Shown here: piece after piece, positions 17,281 through 25,226 of the stretch
Layout: the number at the start of each line of letters is the position of its first letter
Numbering within the stretch: the stretch's first letter is position 1
Source of the DNA: CAYQQR01 sp964420035
Lineage (GTDB): Bacteria > Bacteroidota > Bacteroidia > Bacteroidales > SM23-62
DNA: 64,000 nucleotides
Direction of reading: 5' to 3'
Assembly: GCA_964420035.1 (NCBI GenBank)
Contig: CAYQQR010000007.1
Span: forward strand, 39,907-103,906
The notes under the pieces: generated by a model
The model's input: the letters and a program-made list of their open reading frames with translations, nothing else
Told to the model about the DNA's origin: nothing
Database searches by the model: none
Program-made: the position numbers and the translations under genes

Positions 17281-17947
17281 CACGCTCGTCTTTCTTATAG
17301 ACAATGGTTAAGTTGGAATCGGTACTATTGGCATTCCAATAGTCCGAATCCTCCTCTTCTTCGGCAAGTTCCCAGCTGTATTTTTTCCGTTTGGGGCCGT
17401 ACTTCCTGTAATAGAAGGCCAGGACAGTTCCGGTAATAGCACCGAACAGGTGTGATTCCCAGGAAACCCTTGCATCGTGGGGGAGGAGTCCCCAAACGAG
17501 GGATCCATAGAGAAAAGCCACCAACAGGGATATGGCCAGAAGCCGGATATTGTTGCGTAGCACCCCGCTGAAAAAGATAAAGAAGGCCAGTCCATAGACC
17601 AGTCCGGACGCCCCGACGTGATAGGCACCGCGGGCACCGAGCCATACCATGAAACCGGTGACCAGGTATATCAGGAAAAACACACGGTAGGCGATGTTCC
17701 TGTAGAAGTAAAAGAGGGCCAGGCTCAGGATGAACAGGGGCAGGCTGTTGTCAAAAATATGTTTGAAACCCGAATGGACCAGGGGAGCGGTAAGGATACC
17801 CGGCAATCCCGATAGTTTCATGGGGAAAAGGCCGAGGTAATGCAAATTCAGCTCCAGGATCAGATCAACGATAAAGACGGCCCATACCAGGCAAAGGAAA
17901 AACAAGGGAAATACCAGGCTGTGGACAAACCGTCTTTTTTCTTCCAT
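17276..17947 (-). CDS. Rhomboid family intramembrane serine protease
   Basis: A 223-residue polytopic membrane protein with six or so hydrophobic segments and intact rhomboid catalytic features: the GASG motif with serine at residue 114, the histidine at 166 in SWESHLFGA, and the early HSGFKHIFDNS segment that supplies the oxyanion histidine and asparagine. It cleaves membrane-spanning substrates within the bilayer; no substrate can be named. The C-terminal tail is charged and cytosolic (ELAEEEEDSDYWN). The stop codon is embedded in a 21-bp tandem repeat, so the last few residues may have been shaped by repeat insertion. Confidence 0.92.
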   Translation of the reverse strand: MEEKRRFVHSLVFPLFFLCLVWAVFIVDLILELNLHYLGLFPMKLSGLPGILTAPLVHSGFKHIFDNSLPLFILSLALFYFYRNIAYRVFFLIYLVTGFMVWLGARGAYHVGASGLVYGLAFFIFFSGVLRNNIRLLAISLLVAFLYGSLVWGLLPHDARVSWESHLFGAITGTVLAFYYRKYGPKRKKYSWELAEEEEDSDYWNANSTDSNLTIVYKKDERD

Positions 17948-18012
17948 ATCATTAATCCTGTCTCAAAATAAGATAGGACAAAATTAACAATATGTTGTAA
18001 TGGCTCCGGGTA

Positions 18013-19059
18013 TTATTCGGATTCGGGACGTAGTTTTCTGACTTGTACCCCGGTTTTCCACATTTCGGAATTTCTGAGTTCTGCCAGTTCGGCTTCCAGC
18101 TTTTCCCGGTAATCGGGTTGTTCGTTGGCTTTGATGGTTATCCTGGCTTCATTGCCCGAGGCAACCGATTCATACAATTCATCAAAGACCGGTGCCACGG
18201 CATCCCGGAACCGGTTCTTCCAGTCGAGTGCTCCCCGCTGGGCCGTTGTGGAGCAATTGGCGTACATCCAGTCCATCCCGTTCTCGCCCACCAGGGGCAG
18301 CAGGCTTTGGGTGAGTTCTTCGACGGTTTCGTTAAAAGCTTCGGAAGGGGAGTGTCCTTTTTCCCTGAGTTTATTGTACTGGGCTTCCATGATGCCGGCA
18401 ATGGCGCCCATCAGTACACCCCGTTCCCCGGTCAGGTCGCTGTATACCTCTTTTTTAAAATCTGTTTCAAAAAGATAGCCGGAACCTATTCCAATGCCAA
18501 GGGCCACCACTCTTTCCCAGGCTTTTCCTGTGGCGTCCTGGTAAATGGCATAACTGGAGTTCAATCCCTTTCCCTGCAGGAACATGCGCCGCAGTGAGGT
18601 ACCCGAGCCTTTGGGGGCAACCAGTATGACATCGATATCTTCAGGGGGCACGATGCCGGTTTTATCACTGAAAGTAACTGCAAAACCGTGAGAAAAATAA
18701 AGGGCCTTCCCGCTTGTCAGGTAGGGTTTAATCTTTGGCCAGGCTGCAATCTGACCTGCATCGGAAAGAAGGTACTGGATGATGCCGGCTTTTTCTGCAG
18801 CTTCCTCCAGTTCAAAGAGATCTTTTCCCTCCACCCAGCCATCGTCCAGGGCCTTTTGCCAGGAAGAGGAACCTTTGCGTTGCCCGACGATCACATTAAA
18901 ACCATTATCCTTTAGATTCAGAGCCTGTCCCGGGCCCTGCACCCCGTAACCCAGTACGGCGATCACCTCGTCTTTCAGGGTTTCTTTTGCCTTATCCAGC
19001 GGGAATTCATCCCGGGTGACGACGTTCTCTTCAACGCCGCCGAAATTGATTTTTGCCAT
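18013..19059 (-). CDS. ilvC: Ketol-acid reductoisomerase (NADP+)
   Basis: A 348-residue class I (short) ketol-acid reductoisomerase, which converts 2-acetolactate or 2-aceto-2-hydroxybutyrate to the dihydroxy acids of valine and isoleucine synthesis. The Rossmann motif AVLGYGVQGPGQALNL and the cofactor-loop segment VGQRKGSSSWQKA are near the N terminus; the C-terminal knotted domain contains ETDFKKEVYSDLTGERGVLMG with the Mg-binding acidic residues. It is the last gene of the ilvD-ilvB-ilvN-ilvC operon, 19 bases after ilvN. Control is expected from the attenuator upstream of ilvD. Confidence 0.97.
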   Translation of the reverse strand: MAKINFGGVEENVVTRDEFPLDKAKETLKDEVIAVLGYGVQGPGQALNLKDNGFNVIVGQRKGSSSWQKALDDGWVEGKDLFELEEAAEKAGIIQYLLSDAGQIAAWPKIKPYLTSGKALYFSHGFAVTFSDKTGIVPPEDIDVILVAPKGSGTSLRRMFLQGKGLNSSYAIYQDATGKAWERVVALGIGIGSGYLFETDFKKEVYSDLTGERGVLMGAIAGIMEAQYNKLREKGHSPSEAFNETVEELTQSLLPLVGENGMDWMYANCSTTAQRGALDWKNRFRDAVAPVFDELYESVASGNEARITIKANEQPDYREKLEAELAELRNSEMWKTGVQVRKLRPESE

Positions 19060-19078
19060 GTGCCTTATTGATTTTCTA

Positions 19079-19642
19079 TTATACGTATTGATGTTGGTGG
19101 TTCAGTTCGTGGGTACTTACCTTGGAGAGTTCTTCCAGGTAATGGGTCAGTTCCTTGATCTCCTTGGTGATGGCGATCTTCCCGGAACGCACGAATTGCA
19201 GTATACCGTATGCCTTAAGTTTATCGAACAGTTCCTGGGTTTCCGTCTTATGTCCGGCCTTTTCGATGATGATGTATTCCGGCTCCACGGTCAGGATATG
19301 TGCATTGTGCTGACGGATCAGTTTTTCCACATCGTCTCCGTGAGCAAATGCCGCCGTGGGGACCTTATACAGGGCTATCTCCTGCTGGACAATTTCATCT
19401 TCAGTCAGGTAGAAAGCCTTCAGTACCCCGATCTGTTTTTCGATCTGCCTGACCACTTTCTGAATTTGTTCTTCAGTTACCTTCAGAACGATGATAAACC
19501 GGTATACGTTACGTACCTCGGATTCTGAAGCCGTGATGCTGTCGATGTTCATTTTCCTCTGGGTGAAGATGGTGGTGATCCTGTGCAGCAGACCGATCTT
19601 ATTTTCCGTGTAGATGGATATGGTATATTCTTTAGTTTCCAT
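19079..19642 (-). CDS. ilvN: Acetolactate synthase small subunit
   Basis: A 187-residue regulatory subunit of acetolactate synthase. The N-terminal ACT domain (TISIYTENKIGLLHRITTIF, then KMNIDSITASESE) binds valine for feedback inhibition in this family. The C-terminal part (ELFDKLKAYGILQFVRSGKIA) matches the ALS small-subunit domain. It begins 11 bases after the ilvB stop and is followed by ilvC after 19 bases, so translation is probably coupled. Length is slightly above the E. coli IlvH (163) and typical of Bacteroidota. Confidence 0.95.
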   Translation of the reverse strand: METKEYTISIYTENKIGLLHRITTIFTQRKMNIDSITASESEVRNVYRFIIVLKVTEEQIQKVVRQIEKQIGVLKAFYLTEDEIVQQEIALYKVPTAAFAHGDDVEKLIRQHNAHILTVEPEYIIIEKAGHKTETQELFDKLKAYGILQFVRSGKIAITKEIKELTHYLEELSKVSTHELNHQHQYV

Positions 19643-19653
19643 GATTCATTTTC

Positions 19654-21390
19654 TTATTCGAGTTTCATATCTGAGACGGTTGCCCCGGCGGGCACCATGG
19701 GGAAGATATTATTTTCTTTTTCAACTTTGACTTCCAGCAGGAAGGGCCCTTTTGTTTTCAACATTTCATTCAGGGCGGGCACCAATTCGGATCGTTTGGT
19801 GATCTTTTTGGATTTTATGCCGTAACCTTTGCATATCGTCATGAAATCAGGGTTCTTGAGCTCCGTCATCGAGTACCTTTTCTTAAAGAACAGATCTTGC
19901 CATTGCCTTACCATGCCCAGGAAGGAATTATTCATTAAAATGGTTTTTACAGGAAGTTTATACTGGGCAATGGTTCCGAGCTCCTGTATGGTCATTTGGA
20001 ATCCGCCGTCCCCGATGATGGCAATGACATCCCTTTTCGGTCTGGCTAGGCTCACACCCATGGCAGCCGGCAAACCGAATCCCATGGTACCCAGTCCGCC
20101 CGAGGAAACATGACTGAAGGGTTTGTTGAACTGGTAGTAGCGTGCAACGGCCATCTGGTGCTGTCCGACATCCGATACTACTATGGCTTCTCCATGGGTT
20201 ATGTTAGAGATCTGGTGCACAACCTCGCCCATTTTGATCTGATCACTTTCGGGATGGCAATCCTTGGAGATGACCTTCTCAAATTCCACCTGGTTGTATT
20301 CATTGAAGGTATCCAGCCATTCGGGGTAGGATTTCTTTTCCACGTAATTCATCAGCTCGGCCAGGGCCTGCTTTGCATCGGCGACAATGGCCACGTCTGT
20401 TTTTACATTCTTGTCGATCTCGGACCGGTCGATCTCTATATGGATCACTTTGGCCTGTTTGGCATAGGTTTCCAGGTTACTGGTCACCCGGTCATCGAAG
20501 CGCATGCCCACCGCGATGATCAGATCAGCCTGGTTGGTATTCATGTTGGGCCCGTAATTCCCGTGCATACCCAGCATTCCCGTAAACAGGGGATGATCAG
20601 AAGGCAGTGCCGACAATCCCAACAGGGTGCTGGCTACCGGGATCCCTGTTTTTTCAACGAATTCACGGAACACATCCTGGCCCTCGGAGATCAGGATCCC
20701 ATGCCCTGCAAGGATCATGGGCTTCTGTGCTTCATTGATGAGTTTCGCCCCGGCCTTGATGGCTTCCAGGTCAATTTTCGGATAGGGCATGTAACTGCGT
20801 ATTCTGGGTTGCTTCTCATAGAGAAAATCCAGTTCGGCAACTTGTGCATCCTTGGTGATATCCAGCAGTACCGGCCCCGGTCTTCCTGAATTGGCAATAT
20901 AGAAAGCCCTGGCGAAAGCTTCAGGTATTTCTTCGGCCCGGGTGATCTGGAAGTTCCACTTGGTTACTGGCATGGAGATCCCCAGCACATCCGTTTCCTG
21001 GAATGCATCGGTACCCAGTAACTTACTTGGCACCTGGCCTGTTATTGCAACCAACGGGACAGAATCCAGCATGGCATTGGCTAAGCCGGTGACCAGATTG
21101 CTGGCTCCGGGTCCCGAAGTGGCAAAACAAACTCCGGGACGCTTTTTGGTACGTGCATAACCTTCTGCAGCATGCATGGCACCCTGCTCGTGCCTTACCA
21201 TCACATGATGGATCTTGTCCGTATGGTTGAACAGTGCATCGTAAATCGGCATGATCGCTCCGCCAACATAGCCGAAGATCGTATCGACCCCTTCTTCCAG
21301 TAAGGACAAAATAACGGCCTCAGCGCCACTAACCCGAATGGGTTTCCTGGTAGCTGTCTTTTCCAGGGTTTGTGTTTTTGTCTCCATCAT
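19654..21390 (-). CDS. ilvB: Acetolactate synthase large (catalytic) subunit
   Basis: A catalytic acetolactate synthase subunit of about 578 residues. It condenses pyruvate with pyruvate or 2-oxobutyrate using thiamine diphosphate, with FAD as a structural cofactor. The activating glutamate lies in HVMVRHEQGAMHAAEGYAR, and the ThDP motif starts at IGDGGFQMTIQELG and ends at NNSFLGMVRQW. The frame opens with GTG at 21393 followed by two ATGs; I chose the first ATG at 21390. The start lies inside the 3' end of ilvD, an overlap of about 62 bases, unusually long for this operon and a sign of translational coupling. Confidence 0.96.
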   Translation of the reverse strand: MMETKTQTLEKTATRKPIRVSGAEAVILSLLEEGVDTIFGYVGGAIMPIYDALFNHTDKIHHVMVRHEQGAMHAAEGYARTKKRPGVCFATSGPGASNLVTGLANAMLDSVPLVAITGQVPSKLLGTDAFQETDVLGISMPVTKWNFQITRAEEIPEAFARAFYIANSGRPGPVLLDITKDAQVAELDFLYEKQPRIRSYMPYPKIDLEAIKAGAKLINEAQKPMILAGHGILISEGQDVFREFVEKTGIPVASTLLGLSALPSDHPLFTGMLGMHGNYGPNMNTNQADLIIAVGMRFDDRVTSNLETYAKQAKVIHIEIDRSEIDKNVKTDVAIVADAKQALAELMNYVEKKSYPEWLDTFNEYNQVEFEKVISKDCHPESDQIKMGEVVHQISNITHGEAIVVSDVGQHQMAVARYYQFNKPFSHVSSGGLGTMGFGLPAAMGVSLARPKRDVIAIIGDGGFQMTIQELGTIAQYKLPVKTILMNNSFLGMVRQWQDLFFKKRYSMTELKNPDFMTICKGYGIKSKKITKRSELVPALNEMLKTKGPFLLEVKVEKENNIFPMVPAGATVSDMKLE

Positions 21391-23257
21391 CACTAATTTG
21401 GTTTAAGCTAATTTTCGGGATTTGCCTTACGGCCCCTTCGCTGGCCGAGCTTACCATGCTCGCGTATGCCTGAAGGGCTTTACTTACCTGGCGCTCACGG
21501 CTTCTCGGGGTGTAGGCCTTTTCCCCTTGATTCATTTCTTCTTGTTCGCGATCTTGTATTTCTTCTTCAGAAATTTTTAGATGAATAGTTCGTTCCGGAA
21601 TATCAATTGCTATCCTGTCCCCATCCCGGACCAAAGCCAGCTCTCCGCCTGCAGCTGCTTCCGGAGATATGTGGCCGATCGAAAGACCCGAGGTTCCTCC
21701 GGAAAATCTGCCATCGGTGATGAGGGCACAGGAAGTGCCGAGCTTTTTCGATTTCAGGTAGGTGGTGGGATACAACATTTCCTGCATGCCGGGACCGCCG
21801 CGCGGGCCTTCATAGCGGATTACCACCACATCACCGGATTTAACCCTGTTTCCCAATATGGCTTCTACGGCCTGATCCTGTGATTCGAAAACCCTGGCAG
21901 GACCCTCGAACCTGAGTACGGAAGGATCTACCCCGGCCGTTTTAACAATACATCCATTCCGGGCAATGTTGCCGAAAAGCACCGCTAAACCGCCGTCTGT
22001 TGAGTAAGCATGTTCCACATCACGGATGCAACCCTGTTCGCGGTCCAGGTCGGGTTCCCTGAATTGGGCATTCTGTGATCCCATGCGCAGGTTCCGGCCC
22101 CCTCCCGGCGCACTTCCGTATATCCGCGCGGCTTCTTCAACATGCCCGGGTCGCATCAGATCGTAGCGGTCGAGGGCTTCTTCCAGCGTCATGCCATCAA
22201 CGCGGTAAACCCCCGTGTTCAGTAATCCGACCCGGTCAAGCTCTCCCATAATGCCAAGAATACCTCCGGCCCGGTTCACATCTTCAACATGATAGTCGGC
22301 ATTTGGTGCAACCTTGCACAATACCGGTACTTTCCCTGACAGGGCATCAATATCCTTCATGTTAAAACTAACCTTGCCTTCCCGTGCAATGGCAAGTATA
22401 TGCAATACCGTGTTGGTTGATCCCCCCATGGCGATATCCAGGGCCATGGCATTCCCAAAGGCCTCGCGGGTTGCAACAGACCGGGGCAAAACCCTTTCAT
22501 CGCCATCCCGGTAATATTTCAGGGTGTTCTCCACAAGGATATCTGCAGCTTTTTCAAATAATTTCATTCTGTTCCGGTGTGTGGCCACCACCGTTCCATT
22601 GCCCGGCAGGGCCAGACCCAGGGCTTCGTTGAGGCAGTTCATGGAGTTTGCCGTGAACATACCCGAACAAGAACCGCAGGTCGGGCAGGCTATTTGTTCT
22701 ATCAGGCCAACCTGTTGATCGGAGACCGATTCATCTGCGGATACCATCATGGCATCGATCAGATCGTATTTCTTATCATCCATTTTACCGGCTTCCATAG
22801 GGCCGCCCGATACAAAAACAGCGGGAATATTAAGACGCATGGCTGCCATCATCATTCCGGGGGTGATCTTATCGCAGTTGCTGATGCAAAAAAGGGCATC
22901 CACCTTGTGTCCGTTGGCCATATATTCCACACTGTCTGCAATGACCTCCCTGGAAGGCAGGGAATAAAGCATTCCATCATGACCCATGGCAATCCCGTCA
23001 TCCAGTGCAATGGTGTTGAACTCGGCAGCAAATAATCCTCTTTCTTCAATGGCCTGTTTAACCCGCTGGCCAATCTCATGCAGGTGGGCATGGCCAGGTA
23101 CGAACTGGGAGAATGAGTTAACAATGGCGACAAGCGGTTTGCCAAACTGCTCTTCCTGCATACCGTTTGCACGCCACAGACTTCTTGCCCCGGCCATCCC
23201 GCGACCCACGGTGGTCGTGGCACTGCGCAAAGGGATCGAATATTGCTGTTGTCCCAT
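21329..23257 (-). CDS. ilvD: Dihydroxy-acid dehydratase
   Basis: A 642-residue iron-sulfur dehydratase that makes 2-oxoisovalerate and 3-methyl-2-oxopentanoate. Cluster cysteines lie in ISNCDKITPGMMMAAMRLN and ACPTCGSCSGMFTANSMNCL, and the C-terminal active-site segment has GRFSGGTSGLSIGHISPEA. The conserved body ends near QAYASMVSSASEGAVRQIP. About 28 further polar residues follow, encoded by bases that also encode the N terminus of IlvB. It is the first structural gene of the ilv operon. A leader peptide and stem-loops just upstream point to transcription attenuation in response to charged Leu, Ile or Val tRNA. Confidence 0.96.
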   Translation of the reverse strand: MGQQQYSIPLRSATTTVGRGMAGARSLWRANGMQEEQFGKPLVAIVNSFSQFVPGHAHLHEIGQRVKQAIEERGLFAAEFNTIALDDGIAMGHDGMLYSLPSREVIADSVEYMANGHKVDALFCISNCDKITPGMMMAAMRLNIPAVFVSGGPMEAGKMDDKKYDLIDAMMVSADESVSDQQVGLIEQIACPTCGSCSGMFTANSMNCLNEALGLALPGNGTVVATHRNRMKLFEKAADILVENTLKYYRDGDERVLPRSVATREAFGNAMALDIAMGGSTNTVLHILAIAREGKVSFNMKDIDALSGKVPVLCKVAPNADYHVEDVNRAGGILGIMGELDRVGLLNTGVYRVDGMTLEEALDRYDLMRPGHVEEAARIYGSAPGGGRNLRMGSQNAQFREPDLDREQGCIRDVEHAYSTDGGLAVLFGNIARNGCIVKTAGVDPSVLRFEGPARVFESQDQAVEAILGNRVKSGDVVVIRYEGPRGGPGMQEMLYPTTYLKSKKLGTSCALITDGRFSGGTSGLSIGHISPEAAAGGELALVRDGDRIAIDIPERTIHLKISEEEIQDREQEEMNQGEKAYTPRSRERQVSKALQAYASMVSSASEGAVRQIPKISLNQISDDGDKNTNPGKDSYQETHSG

Positions 23258-23281
23258 GTATCTGTCGTTATTATTAAATCA

Positions 23282-23314
23282 GAAGGCCATCCTCTGCGTC
23301 CGAGAATGGCCTTC
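23282..23314 (-). terminator. ilv attenuator terminator hairpin
   Basis: Read on the minus strand, GAAGGCCAT (23314-23306) pairs perfectly with ATGGCCTTC (23290-23282), giving a 9-bp stem with a 15-base loop. It lies 24 bases upstream of the ilvD start and is followed by TGATTTAATAATAA, which is only moderately U-rich. The 5' arm overlaps a segment that can pair instead with the upstream CGAGAATGG, so terminator and antiterminator exclude each other. Confidence 0.8.
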
Positions 23315-23392
23315 AAATATTTTGTATATCCATACCATTCTCGTTTCAGCAATGCAACACAATGCTGCGTACAAGTACAAGAAGGATGGATA
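23301..23392 (-). promoter_or_regulatory. Antiterminator and pause structures of the ilv attenuator
   Basis: Three pairings fit the classical attenuation model. Segment 1, TATCCAT at 23392-23386 inside the leader codons, pairs with ATGGATA of segment 2 at 23333-23327. Segment 2, CGAGAATGG at 23343-23335, pairs over 9 perfect base pairs with segment 3, CCATTCTCG at 23309-23301. Segment 3 overlaps the 5' arm of the terminator. A ribosome stalled in the ILV codons would cover segment 1 and free segment 2 to form the antiterminator. Confidence 0.75.
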
Positions 23393-23405
23393 AAGTATTG
23401 TTCAT
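23346..23405 (-). CDS. ilv leader peptide (19 aa)
   Basis: A 20-codon frame on the minus strand from ATG at 23405 to TGA at 23346, encoding MNNTLSILLVLVRSIVLHC. Ten of nineteen residues are Leu, Ile or Val, arranged as LSILLVLV and IVL, which is the hallmark of a branched-chain amino-acid attenuator leader. A purine-rich AAGAGAAA directly precedes the ATG. The frame lies 88 bases upstream of ilvD and 120 bases downstream of the SRP RNA gene's 3' end, and it overlaps segment 1 of the attenuator. It is too short for routine gene callers. Role: ribosome stalling at scarce charged tRNAs controls the downstream terminator. Confidence 0.82.
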   Translation of the reverse strand: MNNTLSILLVLVRSIVLHC

Positions 23406-23520
23406 TTTCTCTTACAACTTGAAAGCAAATATAGTTGTTAAATTAATAATCCAAAAGATAAGGAAGGAAATTTTAATATTTTTTAAAATTTGTTATGCTT
23501 TAATGCTTTTCTGAAGACAT

Positions 23521-23628
23521 AAAAAAAAGGGCAAGCTACTTATATCGCACCGCTACAACCATCTACCCTTGCTTCCTTCCGGACCTGGGGGAGTTCGATG
23601 GGAGCTGGTCGTATAAGACTTGCCCGGA
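23521..23628 (-). ncRNA. ffs: Bacterial small SRP RNA (4.5S) with terminator
   Basis: The minus strand carries the nearly invariant SRP domain IV sequence CAGGTCCGGAAGGAAGCA (within 23573-23591), which binds Ffh. Flanking arms pair at the ends: GGGCAAG near 23625 with CTTGCCC near 23529. The RNA is about 97-100 nt, the size of the small SRP RNA lacking the Alu domain. Its 3' end runs straight into eight T residues on the coding strand, giving a Rho-independent end. It is transcribed in the same direction as the ilv operon, whose leader begins about 116 bases further on. Confidence 0.95.
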
Positions 23629-23696
23629 CTGTAAAATTAAAAAGAAATCATCAGTAAAGCAAAAGCCTGTAAACCATATCAGTTGATTGTATCAAA

Positions 23697-24251
23697 ATGG
23701 ATATATTTGTGAATCAAATCAAAAAGTTTTTCGAAATGGGAAAGAGATCATCCTTACTCACATCTGCCCTTACCTACGGTGCCGGGGTTGGCTTGATACT
23801 GATCATTTTTTCTCTTCTCATGTACATATCGGACATGAACTTTTCCAAATTGAATCAGTGGGTTCCCTACTTCTTATTGATCATAGGTATTGCCTATTCT
23901 ACCAAAGTCTACCGGGATAAAGTCCTGGACGGAACCATGAGTTTCGGCAAGGGTTTTTTATTTGGCTGGCTGGTTGCTGTTGTCGCATCTATGTTGTCTG
24001 TTTTTTGGGGTTTGATCATGATGAATGTAATCGATCCGGAATTGATGGACCGTGGTCTGCAATTTGCAGAAGAAAAGCTTCTTGAAAGAGGCATGAGCGA
24101 TAACCAGATCCAGATGGCCCTGGAAATGCAAAAGAAAATGATGTCCGGTGCGACAGGATACATCATTGGTTTTGTTGTCTATGCCATTATTGGGGCCATT
24201 ATATCACTTATCACAGCCGCTGTTTACAAGAAGGACGAGAACCAGGTTTAG
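23697..24251 (+). CDS. DUF4199 family membrane protein
   Basis: A 184-residue protein with four hydrophobic segments (about 24-44, 56-72, 84-110 and 150-175) and an amphipathic charged helix between the third and fourth (LQFAEEKLLERGMSDNQIQ). This layout, the early SALTYGAGVG and the MSFGKGFLFGW loop match DUF4199, a Bacteroidota inner-membrane family of unknown function, often encoded beside a dolichyl-phosphate-type glycosyltransferase as here (12 bases downstream). A TATATTTG box lies at 23702-23709 inside the first codons, so translation may instead begin at the methionine at residue 14 (MGKRSSLLTSALTYG). Confidence 0.85.
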   Translation: MDIFVNQIKKFFEMGKRSSLLTSALTYGAGVGLILIIFSLLMYISDMNFSKLNQWVPYFLLIIGIAYSTKVYRDKVLDGTMSFGKGFLFGWLVAVVASMLSVFWGLIMMNVIDPELMDRGLQFAEEKLLERGMSDNQIQMALEMQKKMMSGATGYIIGFVVYAIIGAIISLITAAVYKKDENQV

Positions 24252-24263
24252 TTTTTTCAGCTC

Positions 24264-25226
24264 ATGGATGTTTCCATTGTTATACCCTCTTATAATGAAC
24301 GGGAATCACTCCCGGAGCTCATTGCATGGATTGAAAGAACCATGCAGGAGCATTCGCTGAGTTACGAGATTATTGTTATTGATGATGGCAGTGCCGATGG
24401 TTCCTGGGAATATCTTCGTGAAACGGGTAAGGAAAAGAAACATTTACGCGCCATTGTTTTTGCCAGGAATTATGGTAAATCGCCTGCATTGCATTATGGT
24501 TTCGGGATGGCAGAAGGGGAAGTGGTGATTACCATGGATGCAGATCTGCAGGACTCACCCGAAGAGATCCCCGATCTGGTCAGGATGATTCAGCAAGAAG
24601 GATATGACCTGTTATCCGGCTGGAAGAAGAAACGCTATGATCCCATTTCTAAAACGCTTCCCAGTAAATTCTTCAATTGGACCGCGCGAAGGGTCACGGG
24701 GATTATGCTGCACGATTTCAATTGCGGTTTAAAGGCATATCGCAAAGAAGTGATCAAGAGTATCGAGGTTTACGGGGAAATGCACCGTTATATGCCCGTA
24801 TTGGTCAAACATGCCGGGTTTCACAAAATAGGGGAGAAGGTGGTCAGTCATCAGGCCAGGAAATATGGCCGGACCAAGTTTGGGGCGGATCGACTCATGA
24901 AAGGATTTCTGGACCTGTTATCCATCACCTTTATTTCGAGATTCGGCAGGAAACCCATGCATCTTTTCGGAACCCTGGGGACCCTCATGTTTATTCTGGG
25001 GTTTATTGGTGCTGCCTACCTGGGAATTAACAAACTTGTACATGTTTCCCGTAACTTAGCGATGGAACGAATAACCAGCAGTCCCTATTTTTATCTGGCC
25101 CTGGCATTCATGATCATTGGGACCCAGCTTTTTCTGGCAGGATTTATAGGGGAACTGATCACCCGCAGTTCTCAGGACCGGAACGTTTACCAGGTTAAAG
25201 ATTCTGTCAATACAGACAAGAATTGA
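24264..25226 (+). CDS. Family 2 glycosyltransferase, DPM1/GtrB-like
   Basis: A 320-residue inverting glycosyltransferase. The N-terminal GT-A domain has VIPSYNERESLPELIAWIE, VIDDGSADGSWEY and the metal-binding DADLQDSPEE, followed by the HQARKYGRTKFG acceptor loop typical of polyprenyl-phosphate mannosyl/glucosyl transferases. Two C-terminal membrane helices follow (FGTLGTLMFILGFIGAAYLG and YLALAFMIIGTQLFLAGFIG). The likely role is to transfer a sugar from its nucleotide donor to undecaprenyl phosphate at the inner membrane. It forms a pair with the DUF4199 gene. Its 3' end overlaps that of the convergent nucleotidyltransferase by 20 bases. Confidence 0.93.
   Translation: MDVSIVIPSYNERESLPELIAWIERTMQEHSLSYEIIVIDDGSADGSWEYLRETGKEKKHLRAIVFARNYGKSPALHYGFGMAEGEVVITMDADLQDSPEEIPDLVRMIQQEGYDLLSGWKKKRYDPISKTLPSKFFNWTARRVTGIMLHDFNCGLKAYRKEVIKSIEVYGEMHRYMPVLVKHAGFHKIGEKVVSHQARKYGRTKFGADRLMKGFLDLLSITFISRFGRKPMHLFGTLGTLMFILGFIGAAYLGINKLVHVSRNLAMERITSSPYFYLALAFMIIGTQLFLAGFIGELITRSSQDRNVYQVKDSVNTDKN

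Noticed and set aside
20110..20889. 259-codon plus-strand frame opposite ilvB
   Set aside because: Lies wholly inside a conserved catalytic subunit gene and has no recognisable motif.
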